Assembly (NCBI GenBank): GCA_963682085.1
Contig: OY821614.1
Location: forward strand, 1,426,001 to 1,490,000
Reading direction: 5' to 3'
Length of the DNA stretch: 64,000 nt
From: Thiodubiliella sp900128405
GTDB taxonomy: Bacteria; Pseudomonadota; Gammaproteobacteria; PS1; Pseudothioglobaceae
Shown: positions 17,607 through 27,101 of the stretch, one piece after another
Layout of the letters: each line of letters begins with the position of its first letter
Numbering within the stretch: the stretch's first letter is position 1
Notes under the pieces: generated by a model
Database searches by the model: none
Told to the model about the DNA's origin: nothing
What the model saw: only the letters and a program-made list of their open reading frames with translations
Made by a program: the position numbers and the translations under genes

Positions 17607-17631
17607 AAAACCCTCTTAAATAGAGGGTTTT
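17607..17631 (-). terminator. Rho-independent terminator
   Basis: Perfect 10-base stem AAAACCCTCT/AGAGGGTTTT with a 5-base loop. On the minus strand it is followed by a run of eight T, so it terminates the two-gene unit 17645-18068. Confidence 0.85.
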
Positions 17632-17644
17632 TGTTATTATTAAA

Positions 17645-17866
17645 TTATTTTAAAAGTGCTAATGTGTTGTTTGCCACTTTAACACCAGTAGCATGCAAGT
17701 CTTCTAAATCCTCTAAAGTGTGTATTAGAGGAAAGTCGCCTTTATGATTTTTATTTTTAAAAACATCAAAAGTAACTTCTGAGTTCTTTGGAATTTCTGC
17801 AATACTTGTAGGATTTTGAACTAAATTATCAAAAGTTATAGTCGAGTTTTCTTTATTAATTATCAT
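17645..17866 (-). CDS. Hypothetical small protein, 73 residues
   Basis: Not recognised. Small, polar and acidic, no membrane segment or Cys. Its start overlaps the end of the upstream membrane-protein gene (17856-18068) by 11 bases, so the two are translationally coupled and end at the terminator at 17607. The pairing with a small membrane protein could suggest a toxin-antitoxin-like unit, but nothing in the sequence proves it. Confidence 0.5.
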   Translation of the reverse strand: MIINKENSTITFDNLVQNPTSIAEIPKNSEVTFDVFKNKNHKGDFPLIHTLEDLEDLHATGVKVANNTLALLK

Positions 17867-18068
17867 ACTCCGTGCCCTCAGTTAAAAAATAGTTAGTTTG
17901 CATAATACGCGGTATAAACAACAATCTGTTAATAATCGTAATATTTTCCTTTACTGCTTGCAAACTTATAAAGACAACAATTATACCGTAATAAACCAAA
18001 ATAAAAATAAAAAATAGCAAAAGCAAAATAGGGGGTTTTGGCGTATTTTGGGCTTTATTGTTGTTCAC
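17856..18068 (-). CDS. Hypothetical small membrane protein, 70 residues
   Basis: Not recognised. One long hydrophobic segment (ILLLLFFIFILVYYGIIVVF, residues 14-33) is flanked by a Pro/Lys-rich N-terminus and a polar C-terminus. It overlaps the 73-residue gene by 11 bases. Confidence 0.5.
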   Translation of the reverse strand: MNNNKAQNTPKPPILLLLFFIFILVYYGIIVVFISLQAVKENITIINRLLFIPRIMQTNYFLTEGTEYDN

Positions 18069-18167
18069 CTAATCAATTAACTAAATCACACTAAAACATC
18101 AGTAAGTTCTTCTTCTATTAAGTCGGTGTAAAACTTTGTTTGATGAATAATCAAGATCAGTGTGTGA

Positions 18168-19496
18168 TTAACCAAGTGTAGCAGCTAGTGTTTCGGCACT
18201 TTGTTGCACTAAGTCTAAATCCCGACCTTCAACCATAACTCGAATAAGTGGCTCTGTGCCAGAGGCACGAATTAAAACTCTACCTGTCTCGCCTAGGGTT
18301 TTTTCCACTTCAAGTTGTGCTTGTTGCAAGGCCTGATGTTGAGGTAAATCAATTTTTTCTTTGGTTTTAACATTGATTAACACTTGTGGATATTTTTGCA
18401 CTTCAGATTTTAATACATTGAGCGTTTTGCCACTTTTAGCAAGCACTTCTAGCACTTGCAAAGCAGCAATAATACCATCACCTGAAGTGGCTTGCTCAAG
18501 GCAAATAATATGCCCTGAACTTTCGCCACCGAGAATAGCGTTATTTTTCTGCATTTGTTCCATAACAAATCTATCGCCTACATCGGCTTCAATAAAATTA
18601 ATGTTTAGATTTTTGTAACTATGTTGCACACCTAAATTGGTCATTTTAGTACCAACCACGGTATTATTTTTAAGTCGGTTTTGCGATTGCCACGCTTTGG
18701 CAATAATAAAAACCAACTCATCGCCATCAACCAATTCTCCTTTGCTATCAACCATTATTAAGCGATCGCCATCGCCATCAAAAGCGATGCCTAAATCGGC
18801 TTTTTTCTGCACCACAACTCGTTGTAAATTTTGGGTATTGGTTGCACCACAATCAAGGTTAATATTAAACCCATTAGGCTGATTGTTAATAACGGTAATA
18901 TTCGCACCCAGTCCAAAAAACACATCTTTTGCAATATGATAAGTAGCGCCATTCGCACAATCGACAATAATATTGAGACTGGATAAATCAAGGTTTTTGT
19001 CAAACGAATGTTTGCAAAAATTAATATAATGCTCTAAAGATTGCTCATGTCGAGTGGCTTTGCCAATTTTTTCACTGCTCACGCTAACCATTAGCTGTTG
19101 CAATTGTTTTTCAATATTTTTTTGATCTTGATTACTGAGCTTAAAACCTTTATCAGAAAAAAATTTAACCCCATTGTCTTGAAAATGGTTATGCGATGCA
19201 CTGATCACCACGCCTGCTGTAGCACCATAAATTTTCGTTAAATACGCCACTGCGGGGGTTGGCATCGGACCAAGTAACCCGACATCTACGCCAGCAGACA
19301 AGAAGCCTGCCTCCAGTGCAGACTCAAACAAATACCCTGAAACACGGGTGTCTTTACCAATAACAACACTGGGCTTGTTGTTTTTTTGCGCCAAAACTGA
19401 GCCAACTGCCCAGCCTAATTTTAAAAAAAAGTCTGCTGTAATTGGTTCAACACCGACTTCGCCACGAATACCATCTGTTCCAAAATAATTATTCAT
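18168..19496 (-). CDS. glmM: Phosphoglucosamine mutase
   Basis: 442 residues, standard length. GlmM converts glucosamine-6-phosphate to glucosamine-1-phosphate for UDP-GlcNAc (peptidoglycan and LPS). The phosphoserine active site is SASHNHFQDNGVKFF, the metal-binding loop is DGDGDRLI, the sugar-binding loop GGESSGHII and the phosphate-binding loop RASGTEPLIRVM. The start overlaps the folP stop by four bases; ftsH-folP-glmM is the common gammaproteobacterial order. Confidence 0.97.
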   Translation of the reverse strand: MNNYFGTDGIRGEVGVEPITADFFLKLGWAVGSVLAQKNNKPSVVIGKDTRVSGYLFESALEAGFLSAGVDVGLLGPMPTPAVAYLTKIYGATAGVVISASHNHFQDNGVKFFSDKGFKLSNQDQKNIEKQLQQLMVSVSSEKIGKATRHEQSLEHYINFCKHSFDKNLDLSSLNIIVDCANGATYHIAKDVFFGLGANITVINNQPNGFNINLDCGATNTQNLQRVVVQKKADLGIAFDGDGDRLIMVDSKGELVDGDELVFIIAKAWQSQNRLKNNTVVGTKMTNLGVQHSYKNLNINFIEADVGDRFVMEQMQKNNAILGGESSGHIICLEQATSGDGIIAALQVLEVLAKSGKTLNVLKSEVQKYPQVLINVKTKEKIDLPQHQALQQAQLEVEKTLGETGRVLIRASGTEPLIRVMVEGRDLDLVQQSAETLAATLG

Positions 19497-20290
19497 TTTT
19501 CAACCTTTTGTAATATTGTTAACGCATCTTTAGTTGCCAAAACATCATGCACACGCACAATATTTGCTCCCTTTTGAATTGCCAATATAGCCGCTATGAC
19601 GCTACCAACAACCCGCCCCTTTGTCTCTCTATTATTAAGCATTTGGGCAATCATTCTTTTGCGTGATAGTCCTGCTAACAACGGCAAACCGAAACTTTTG
19701 AATTCATTAAAACGGTGTAAGATTTCTAAATTATGCTTGTAAGTTTTGCCAAAACCAAAACCGGGATCTAGGATTAACTTTTCTGTGCTAATGCCAGCAC
19801 CAATACAAGCCTCAATTCTTTGCTCAAAAAAATATTTAATATCATCTACTGCATCATTATACACAGGGTTATTTTGCATATTCCTTGGGCTACCCTGCAT
19901 ATGCATCAAACATATATTAACACCCAATTCACTCGCTGTTTTTAATGCACCATCAGCACGCAAAGCATAAACATCGTTAATCATACTAACACCTGCTTTA
20001 ACGGCTTGTCTCATTACTTCTGGCTTTGAGGTGTCAATTGAAATAGGTGTATCGGTAATTTTAATCAATGCCTCAATAACGGGAATAATGCGTTGAATCT
20101 CATCGACAACAGAAACAGGGTCAGCATTCGGACGGGTGGACTCGCCACCAACATCAATTATATCAACGCCTTGTTCAATCATGCGTTGCGCACCTTGAAT
20201 GGCATCAACACTATTAAAATATTGTCCGCCGTCAGAAAACGAGTCAGGCGTTACATTTAATACGCCCATAATTTTTGTTTGCATAGTCAT
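19493..20290 (-). CDS. folP: Dihydropteroate synthase
   Basis: 265 residues. Condenses p-aminobenzoate with dihydropterin pyrophosphate in folate synthesis. Motifs: MGVLNVTPDSFSDGG, DVGGESTRPNA, SIDTSKPEV, GFGFGKTYKHNL and RVHDV at the C-terminus. An in-frame ATG two codons in is an alternative start. Sits between ftsH and glmM on one transcript. Confidence 0.97.
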   Translation of the reverse strand: MTMQTKIMGVLNVTPDSFSDGGQYFNSVDAIQGAQRMIEQGVDIIDVGGESTRPNADPVSVVDEIQRIIPVIEALIKITDTPISIDTSKPEVMRQAVKAGVSMINDVYALRADGALKTASELGVNICLMHMQGSPRNMQNNPVYNDAVDDIKYFFEQRIEACIGAGISTEKLILDPGFGFGKTYKHNLEILHRFNEFKSFGLPLLAGLSRKRMIAQMLNNRETKGRVVGSVIAAILAIQKGANIVRVHDVLATKDALTILQKVEK

Positions 20291-20307
20291 TAATGACTAA
20301 AGGTAAA

Positions 20308-22233
20308 CTAGGCGACTTGCTCAGTATCACCCCTGTTTGATGGTGTTTCATCGGCCTCATTACTACTCTCTTCTACTGACTCAACCGCTTTGCCTAATTC
20401 AGTAGAAACAACATCAGAATCAACAATCACCGCCGCTTCACGCATTGGCTTTCTTTCCATTAAGTCATCAATTTGTTCTTTGTCAATGGTTTCAAACTCC
20501 ATTAATGCCTTGGTCATGGCGTGCAAAATATCAATATTATCTACTAATATTTTTTTGGCTGCCTCATAATTGGTATCAATAATTTTACGGATTTCAGCAT
20601 CAATAATTTTAAAAGTATCTTCTGAGATATGCTTGTGCTTAGTCACTTGTCGCCCTAAAAACACTTCACCTTCATCTTCACCATACGCCAAAGGCCCTAA
20701 AATATCAGACATACCCCATTGTTTCACCATTTTGTGCACAATCTCAGTAGCCCGCTCAATATCATTACTGGCACCCGTGGTTACGCCATCTGCACTATAA
20801 ATCAATTCTTCAGCAATACGACCACCAAATAACGATGCCACTTGTGAATTTAGTTTTCGTCTAGAAATACTATAATTGTCCTTTTCCGGCAAAAACATCG
20901 TTACCCCTAATGCCCGTCCTCTAGGAATGATACTAACCTTATAAACTGGATCATGTTCAGGCACCAAGCGACCAACAATCGCATGCCCTGATTCGTGGTA
21001 AGCGGTCATTTCTTTTTCAGCTTCGTCCATAACCATCGATTTGCGTTCAGCACCCATCATAATTTTGTCTTTGGCTTTTTCAAATTCTTGCATGCCCACT
21101 AATTTTTTGTCTTTACCCGCCGTAATCAACGCCGCTTCATTACATAAATTTGCCAAATCTGCCCCTGAAAAACCCGGTGTGCCTTTGGCAATATCATTGG
21201 ATTTAACATTTTTTGCAATCGGTAATTTTTTCATATGCACTTTTAAAATCGCATTACGGCCACTAATATCTGGCAAACCTACCATAACTTGACGGTCAAA
21301 ACGCCCCGGTCTAAGAAGTGCAGGGTCAAGCACATCTGGACGGTTAGTGGCAGCAATTACAATAATACCTTCAGAGCCTTCAAAGCCGTCCATTTCAACC
21401 AACATTTGATTGAGTGTTTGCTCTCGTTCATCATGACCACCCCCCATACCAGCGCCTCGTTGACGGCCAACCGCATCAATTTCATCAATAAAGATAATAC
21501 AAGGTGCATTTTTCTTGGCTTGTTCAAACATATCACGAACTCGTGATGCGCCAACACCAACAAACATTTCAACAAAATCAGACCCTGAGATGAAGAAAAA
21601 TGGCACTGCTGCTTCGCCTGCAATGGCTTTGGCTAATAAGGTTTTACCTGTGCCTGGAGGGCCAACTAACAAAACACCTTTAGGAATCTTGCCACCAACT
21701 CTGGTGAATTTATCTGGCTCAGATAAAAAATCAACCAATTCTTTCACATCTTCTTTAGCTTCTTCCACACCTGCTACATCTTTAAAAGTAATGTTTGATT
21801 CGTCTTTAGGAATTAACCTTGCCTTAGACTTGCCAAAACTCATGGGATTTTTACCCCCCATTGCACCACCAGCACCTTTCATTGTATAAAGAATAACCCC
21901 AATCAATAATAAAATTGGTGCCATTGAAATAATTAACTGCTTAAAAAATCCATCTTTTTCAGGTGGCTTGGCAACCACATCAACACCATTATTGAGCAAA
22001 TCACCCATCAAACCTAAGTCGCCCGGACTGTAAGTAGAAAACTCCTTACCCTCTGAACCTGTGCCAGTAATACTGCTGCCTGAAATGGTTACATTAGAAA
22101 CATCACCTTGTTTAACACTTTGAATAAATTGAGAATAAGTGATACTATCTTTCTCTTCATTGGACTGAAATTGACTAAAGATTGAACTTGCTACAGCACC
22201 CAAAACTAACCAAAATAATAGACTTTTAAACAT
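20308..22233 (-). CDS. ftsH: ATP-dependent zinc metalloprotease FtsH
   Basis: 641 residues, full length. Two N-terminal membrane segments (about residues 5-18 and 105-120) flank a periplasmic domain. They are followed by the AAA module with Walker A GPPGTGKT, Walker B IIFIDEIDAVG and the second region of homology (TNRPDVLDPALLRPGRFDRQ), then the zinc protease motif HESGHAIVG. Degrades membrane and short-lived cytosolic proteins, including LpxC in relatives, which links it functionally to the LPS genes here. Confidence 0.98.
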   Translation of the reverse strand: MFKSLLFWLVLGAVASSIFSQFQSNEEKDSITYSQFIQSVKQGDVSNVTISGSSITGTGSEGKEFSTYSPGDLGLMGDLLNNGVDVVAKPPEKDGFFKQLIISMAPILLLIGVILYTMKGAGGAMGGKNPMSFGKSKARLIPKDESNITFKDVAGVEEAKEDVKELVDFLSEPDKFTRVGGKIPKGVLLVGPPGTGKTLLAKAIAGEAAVPFFFISGSDFVEMFVGVGASRVRDMFEQAKKNAPCIIFIDEIDAVGRQRGAGMGGGHDEREQTLNQMLVEMDGFEGSEGIIVIAATNRPDVLDPALLRPGRFDRQVMVGLPDISGRNAILKVHMKKLPIAKNVKSNDIAKGTPGFSGADLANLCNEAALITAGKDKKLVGMQEFEKAKDKIMMGAERKSMVMDEAEKEMTAYHESGHAIVGRLVPEHDPVYKVSIIPRGRALGVTMFLPEKDNYSISRRKLNSQVASLFGGRIAEELIYSADGVTTGASNDIERATEIVHKMVKQWGMSDILGPLAYGEDEGEVFLGRQVTKHKHISEDTFKIIDAEIRKIIDTNYEAAKKILVDNIDILHAMTKALMEFETIDKEQIDDLMERKPMREAAVIVDSDVVSTELGKAVESVEESSNEADETPSNRGDTEQVA

Positions 22234-22280
22234 AATAAAAAAATTAAGAAAAATTAAGAAGACAAATATACCCTATTATG

Positions 22281-22295
22281 TCTACATATTGTAGA
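22281..22295. promoter_or_regulatory. Small palindrome between ftsH and lptE
   Basis: TCTACATATTGTAGA, a perfect 6-base inverted repeat with a 3-base spacer, in the 148-base divergent gap between ftsH and lptE. Its position suits an operator or a weak hairpin; no regulator is identified. Confidence 0.3.
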
Positions 22296-22381
22296 GATAG
22301 AATATGTTTTTTCGAGGTTTAATTAACAAATAAATTCAAATTCTGTCATAATTCTTACTTTCAACCTCATTTGATAAAAAA

Positions 22382-22828
22382 ATGTCGAAAATCAGCCTCC
22401 TTGTCGCTATTCTCATTTTTAGCTTATTGAGTGCCTGTGGTTTCCACACGCCTACCAAAATTACGGCACTTAATGTATTGATCACTGGCAAAGTAGATAG
22501 TGTATTTGCAATCAAACTTAAAACACATTTTAATGTAGAGGTGGCACAATCTTTGGTTGTCCAAATTGACAATGAAGTGCAAAAAAAACAAACTGCTACT
22601 TATTCAAACGGTGTTTCCAGCAGCTACACACTAACACTTAGCGTGCCAGTTAAAATATTTCGTAACAAAAAAATATTATTATCCAAAACTCTAACTGCCA
22701 GCACAACCATTGGCAAACTGCCTACAACACAAGCCGATAGACTACAAATTGATACAAATTATTTGCAACTCCGAAATATCGTTGTTACAAAATTATTAAG
22801 AAGATTGAGATACTTAGATGAGAATTAA
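22382..22828 (+). CDS. lptE: LPS-assembly lipoprotein LptE
   Basis: 148 residues with a lipoprotein signal peptide ending in the lipobox LLSACG (Cys about residue 20) and a small alpha/beta LptE fold. LptE plugs the LptD barrel in the outer membrane for LPS delivery. Sequence conservation in this family is low; the call rests on the lipobox, size and its place directly before holA, the usual neighbour (11-base overlap). Confidence 0.85.
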   Translation: MSKISLLVAILIFSLLSACGFHTPTKITALNVLITGKVDSVFAIKLKTHFNVEVAQSLVVQIDNEVQKKQTATYSNGVSSSYTLTLSVPVKIFRNKKILLSKTLTASTTIGKLPTTQADRLQIDTNYLQLRNIVVTKLLRRLRYLDEN

Positions 22829-23837
22829 ACCTGAACAATTGAAAAACAATTTAGCCAACCAACTTAATTCCCTTTATTTTGTTTTTGGTCCAGAACTTTT
22901 ATTAACTGAACAAAGTTTAACCCATATCAAAAATACCGCAAAAATACAAGGCTTTGATGACAGAATCAGTTTTGAGGTAGATGGTAATTTTGATTGGGAT
23001 GAAATCACTGCTGAACTTGCAGCCGTGTCGTTATTTTCACCAAAACGCATTATTGAATGTCGCTTAAAAACAGGAAAAATTGGCATTAAAGGCTCAAAGG
23101 CACTCACTAAAATTGCCTCAAGTCTACCGAACGATATCTTATTTATTGTTTCTACCGGCAAACTTGATTTTGCTCAACAAAAAAGCAAATGGTTTAAAAC
23201 ACTTGACCAATACGGTGCTATCGTTCAAGTTTGGGAAGTGCAAAAAAACCATCTTGTCGGCTGGATTGTTAATCATATGGCAGAATTAGAACTTAAGTCC
23301 AGCCAAAAAATTGCAGAAAATATTGCCTACTATACCGAAGGCAACTTGCTGGCATCTATGCAAGAAATCCAAAAACTCAAAATGGCTTACCCAGATGGCA
23401 ATATTGACACCCAAGATTACCTGAAACAACTTAATCAACAATCTCAATACACTGTTTACAACCTAATCGATTCGGCATTAACAGGCGATAGCAATCAGGT
23501 GCTAAAAATGTATGCAACAATGACTGGTAGCACAGCAATGCCGATTATGTTAAGTGGTGCACTCTACCGAGAAATTAGCTCAATTATCAATATGGCAATT
23601 GAACTACAACAAGTGCAGAAAATTGATAGCGTTCTGAACAATCACAGGGTATGGAAAAATAGACAAACAACCATTGGCAACGCACTAAAACGCCTACCTT
23701 ATCAACAGTTGCAAAAAATACTATTATCACTTGGGCGTATTGACCGCTCAATCAAAGGCATGGATAATCTCAATGTCATTGACGAATTACGCACATTATT
23801 ACTAACAATCGCAGGGAAAACATTATGGACTCAATAG
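22818..23837 (+). CDS. holA: DNA polymerase III delta subunit
   Basis: 339 residues. HolA opens the beta clamp within the clamp loader. The N-terminus (YFVFGPELLLTEQSL) and the block LFSPKRIIECRL correspond to the family's nucleotide-binding-like domain I; no functional Walker A is expected in delta. Overlaps lptE by 11 bases and proA by 13. Confidence 0.93.
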   Translation: MRIKPEQLKNNLANQLNSLYFVFGPELLLTEQSLTHIKNTAKIQGFDDRISFEVDGNFDWDEITAELAAVSLFSPKRIIECRLKTGKIGIKGSKALTKIASSLPNDILFIVSTGKLDFAQQKSKWFKTLDQYGAIVQVWEVQKNHLVGWIVNHMAELELKSSQKIAENIAYYTEGNLLASMQEIQKLKMAYPDGNIDTQDYLKQLNQQSQYTVYNLIDSALTGDSNQVLKMYATMTGSTAMPIMLSGALYREISSIINMAIELQQVQKIDSVLNNHRVWKNRQTTIGNALKRLPYQQLQKILLSLGRIDRSIKGMDNLNVIDELRTLLLTIAGKTLWTQ

Positions 23838-25084
23838 CCACTTTAATTGCCACACTTGGTAAAAATGCACGCACTGCTGCAAAAACACTTCGTAGCGCAA
23901 GCACACAATACAAAAACAACGCCTTAAATAATATCGCTACACAAGTTGATAAAAACCGCAAAGATATTTTAAACGCCAACCAAAAAGACCTGAATCAAGG
24001 TAAATCCAGTGGATTAGATGCAGCGTTATTAGACAGATTAATGCTGGACGATGCTCGCTTAGACGGTATTATTGAAAGCCTTAATCAAATCGCTACCCTA
24101 CCCGACCCAGTTGGAGAAATTACCGACCTTAAATTTCGCCCAAGTGGCATTCAGGTAGGCAAAATGCGAGTGCCACTTGGCGTAATGGGCATTATTTACG
24201 AATCCCGTCCTAATGTAACGATTGATGCGGCAGCACTTTGCCTTAAATCAGGTAACGGTGCAATTTTGCGTGGTGGCTCTGAAGCCATTCATTCTAACTT
24301 AGCACTATACACCTGTGTAAAACAAGGTTTAATTGATGCAAATTTAGACCAAAACTGCGTGCAATTAATCAACACCACCGACCGTGCAGCCGTTACTGAA
24401 CTGGTTAAAGCCTCTGATTTCGTAGATGCCATCATTCCACGCGGTGGCAAAGGCTTGGTTGAAGCCATTAGTAATAGTGCCAAGGTGCCTGTAATTAAAC
24501 ACCTACATGGTGTTTGCCACACTTATATTGACAAAGATGCTGATACTAAAAAAGCCATTGATATCGCCTTGAATGGCAAAACACGGCGTTACGGCGTTTG
24601 TAATGCCACAGAAACTTTATTGATCCATGCTACTGCTGTAGGTCGTATTATGCCCGAACTCATTGCCGAATTTATTGCCAAGGGCGTGGAACTCAGAGGC
24701 TGTGCAGAAACACAAAAACTCTCAAAACAAATCAAACAAGCCACAGAAGAAGACTGGGACACAGAATACCTAGATGCCATTTTATCCATTCGCATTGTCA
24801 ACACTATGTCCGATGCCATTAACCACATTGAAACACACAGCTCAGGGCACACCGAATCTATTGTTAGCGAAAATTACACTTCTATGCGTCGTTTTATGAA
24901 CGAAGTAGATTCCTCTTCAATAATGGTTAATGCCTCCACTGCTTTTGCCGATGGCTTTGAATACGGACTTGGTGCCGAAATTGGTATCAGCACCGACAAA
25001 TTTCATGTGCGTGGCCCTGTAGGCTTAGAAGGGCTAACTTCACAAAAATATATCGTATTGGGTGATGGGCATATTAGAAAATAA
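23825..25084 (+). CDS. proA: Glutamate-5-semialdehyde dehydrogenase
   Basis: 419 residues, full length. Reduces glutamyl-5-phosphate to the semialdehyde in proline synthesis. Family motifs: VPLGVMGIIYESRPNVTIDA, ILRGGSEAIHSN, the catalytic Cys in RRYGVCNATETLL, and STAFADGFEYGLGAEIGIST. It overlaps holA. proC lies elsewhere in the window (46869). Confidence 0.97.
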   Translation: MDSIATLIATLGKNARTAAKTLRSASTQYKNNALNNIATQVDKNRKDILNANQKDLNQGKSSGLDAALLDRLMLDDARLDGIIESLNQIATLPDPVGEITDLKFRPSGIQVGKMRVPLGVMGIIYESRPNVTIDAAALCLKSGNGAILRGGSEAIHSNLALYTCVKQGLIDANLDQNCVQLINTTDRAAVTELVKASDFVDAIIPRGGKGLVEAISNSAKVPVIKHLHGVCHTYIDKDADTKKAIDIALNGKTRRYGVCNATETLLIHATAVGRIMPELIAEFIAKGVELRGCAETQKLSKQIKQATEEDWDTEYLDAILSIRIVNTMSDAINHIETHSSGHTESIVSENYTSMRRFMNEVDSSSIMVNASTAFADGFEYGLGAEIGISTDKFHVRGPVGLEGLTSQKYIVLGDGHIRK

Positions 25085-25101
25085 TTGCTATTCAATTTTA
25101 T

Positions 25102-25111
25102 ATGCTATAAT
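25102..25111 (+). promoter_or_regulatory. Extended -10 promoter element
   Basis: ATGCTATAAT is an extended -10 (TGnTATAAT) 30 bases upstream of the 25141 gene. A possible TTGCTA -35 lies 15 bases upstream of it. Probably drives the 25141-25685 unit. Confidence 0.5.
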
Positions 25112-25140
25112 TTTCAGTCTGATAAATACTAATTACACTT

Positions 25141-25332
25141 ATGGATATATTGAGCCCTATACAATCTGAACATTTGACTATCTCAGAGTATATTAAAGTG
25201 ATGTCTGACGAATCATTAAATAAAAAAATTGTGAGAACTCGCTATCAAATCAACCAAGATTGGAGTAGTAGCGAAACTGGTCGCTTTTTAGTTGAATATG
25301 ACCGCCCTGTATTAAGAACAAGAGCATTGTAA
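25141..25332 (+). CDS. Hypothetical protein, 63 residues
   Basis: Not recognised. Small, charged, soluble, with no Cys and no membrane segment (contains QINQDWSSSETGRFLVEYDR). The promoter element at 25102 and a stop/start overlap (TAATG) with the next gene support it being expressed. Part of an accessory patch between proA and tyrS. Confidence 0.5.
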   Translation: MDILSPIQSEHLTISEYIKVMSDESLNKKIVRTRYQINQDWSSSETGRFLVEYDRPVLRTRAL

Positions 25333-25685
25333 TGTCAAGCTCTGAACATCAAACAAATGATAGAGAAGTAGCATTATTTCATACTATTTCTGATACTGAA
25401 AAACATAAATCAGATAACAATAAAGAAATTCGTTTAGCAGAAATCTCTATGTCTGAACGAACTGCGAAAATTGAAATTGAAAATAAGGCTCACAATTTGG
25501 AGCAAGAAAAAGATTTTAGATTGACCAATACAAAGCGCTTATATTGGATGTTAATTTTGATAATACTCCTACTGATTGGATTTATTATTGCCATGACAGC
25601 ATTGGGTCATAAAGATATTATTATCCCTGTATTATCTTTTGTAGCTGGTGCATTAGGTGGATTTGGCTATGGAAGAAAACACTAG
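25332..25685 (+). CDS. Hypothetical membrane protein with coiled-coil N-terminus
   Basis: 117 residues. The N-terminal 70 residues are charged and probably helical/coiled coil (EIRLAEISMSERTAKIEIEN), followed by two hydrophobic segments (about residues 70-90 and 96-112, ending GGFGYGRKH). Function unknown. Its ATG overlaps the stop of the 63-residue gene (TAATG), so the two probably act together. Confidence 0.55.
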   Translation: MSSSEHQTNDREVALFHTISDTEKHKSDNNKEIRLAEISMSERTAKIEIENKAHNLEQEKDFRLTNTKRLYWMLILIILLLIGFIIAMTALGHKDIIIPVLSFVAGALGGFGYGRKH

Positions 25686-25751
25686 ATGACCTTTGCTTTA
25701 ACAAAAAGATATGGGTTTTTTATTTAAAAATTACCAATAAACGCCCAAACT

Positions 25752-25904
25752 ATGGCAAATTCCTACCAACTGCCTTCTGTTAAAAAACATAAAGACCCAT
25801 TTGATTGATTGCTTGTTTGGCTATGCTTACAAAATAATTGGACACTACTTTCAGCTGATAATAAACTTAATGAATATACACAACAAGGATTAAAGTGGAT
25901 ATAA
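25752..25904 (+). pseudogene. VapC-type PIN toxin, C-terminal remnant
   Basis: The frame reads LPSVKKHKDPFD, a stop, then LLVWLCLQNNWTLLSADNKL and a terminal YTQQGLKWI. This is the C-terminal end of PIN-domain VapC toxins, where HKDPFDR, LLxxQA and LxSxD are conserved. One in-frame TGA stands where the family has Arg (CGA), and the N-terminal two thirds, including the first catalytic Asp, are missing. Decayed toxin gene; its last bases overlap the tyrS start. Confidence 0.7.
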
Positions 25905-27079
25905 ATCAACAATTAGAAATTTTCCAGCGTGGCACTGATGAAATCTTGCCACTTGAAGAACTAAAAGACAAACTTAAACGCAAAAAAGTTTTAAAAATCA
26001 AAGCAGGTTTTGATCCAACCGCACCTGATTTACACTTAGGACATACCGTTTTAATCAACAAACTCAAGCAATTGCAAGATTTGGGGCATAAAATCCAATT
26101 TTTAATCGGAGATTTTACTGCAATGATTGGCGACCCAACGGGAAAAAGCAAAACTCGCCCACCGCTTTCAAGAGAACAAGTGCAAGAAAATGCCAAAAGT
26201 TACACCGAGCAAGTATTCAAAATTCTAGACAAAAATAAAACCACGATTGTATTTAATTCGCAGTGGATGGATAAAATGACACCAATGGAATTCATCCAAC
26301 TTGCTAGCAAGCAAACAGTGGCTAGAATGCTAGAACGCGATGATTTTTCCAAACGATATAAATCAGGACAAGCCATCTCCACCCACGAATTTTTATACCC
26401 CTTGGTTCAAGGCAATGATTCTGTTGAACTGGAAAGTGATGTAGAAATCGGTGGCACTGACCAAAAATTTAATTTATTAGTGGGCAGAGAATTGCAAAAA
26501 CAAGCAAAACAAGAGCAACAAGTTATTCTCACTATGCCAATTTTAGAAGGATTAGACGGTGTGCAAAAAATGTCAAAATCCTTAGGCAACTACATCGGTA
26601 TTGACGACACACCTGATGAAATGTTTGGCAAAATTATGTCAATTTCAGATGAGTTAATGTGGCGTTATTTTGAACTTTTGAGCTTTCAAAGCTTGGCAGC
26701 CATTACCGATTTAAAGCAAGCAATGGCACAAGGCAAAAACCCAAGAGACATTAAATTTATCCTTGCCGAAGAAATCATTACCCGTTTCCATAATGCCGAT
26801 GCCGCCCAACAAGCGCAACAAAACTTCATTGACCGCTTTTCTAAAAATAAAATCCCCGATGAAATGGCAGAATTCACCTTCGATGCAGGTATCAAAATTG
26901 CCAATTTGCTCAAAGATGCAGAACTTTGCCCTAGTACCTCAAACGCCTATCAAATGATTAAACAAGGGGGGGCTAAAATCAATGGCGAAAAAATCACCGA
27001 TAGAAGTTTTGAGCCAAAAACAGGCACAGAAGTCTATCAAGTTGGCAAACGCAAATTCGCAAGAGTAACAATCAAATAA
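25895..27079 (+). CDS. tyrS: Tyrosyl-tRNA synthetase
   Basis: 394 residues read from a GTG start at 25895 with an AAGGA Shine-Dalgarno five bases upstream. Class I motifs: HLGHTVL (HIGH) and KMSKS; the C-terminal S4 RNA-binding domain (KQGGAKINGEKITD) is complete. The N-terminus GFDPTAPDLHLGHTVL places it in the TyrRS subgroup with KMSKS rather than KFGKT. Confidence 0.96.
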   Translation: MDINQQLEIFQRGTDEILPLEELKDKLKRKKVLKIKAGFDPTAPDLHLGHTVLINKLKQLQDLGHKIQFLIGDFTAMIGDPTGKSKTRPPLSREQVQENAKSYTEQVFKILDKNKTTIVFNSQWMDKMTPMEFIQLASKQTVARMLERDDFSKRYKSGQAISTHEFLYPLVQGNDSVELESDVEIGGTDQKFNLLVGRELQKQAKQEQQVILTMPILEGLDGVQKMSKSLGNYIGIDDTPDEMFGKIMSISDELMWRYFELLSFQSLAAITDLKQAMAQGKNPRDIKFILAEEIITRFHNADAAQQAQQNFIDRFSKNKIPDEMAEFTFDAGIKIANLLKDAELCPSTSNAYQMIKQGGAKINGEKITDRSFEPKTGTEVYQVGKRKFARVTIK

Positions 27080-27084
27080 AAAGC

Positions 27085-27090
27085 GTATAA
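27085..27090 (+). promoter_or_regulatory. -10 box of the tmRNA gene
   Basis: TATAAT ending 11 bases before the mature tmRNA 5' end, in the short gap after tyrS. The -35 region falls within the tyrS stop region and is weak. Confidence 0.55.
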
Positions 27091-27101
27091 TACCCCCTTT
27101 C

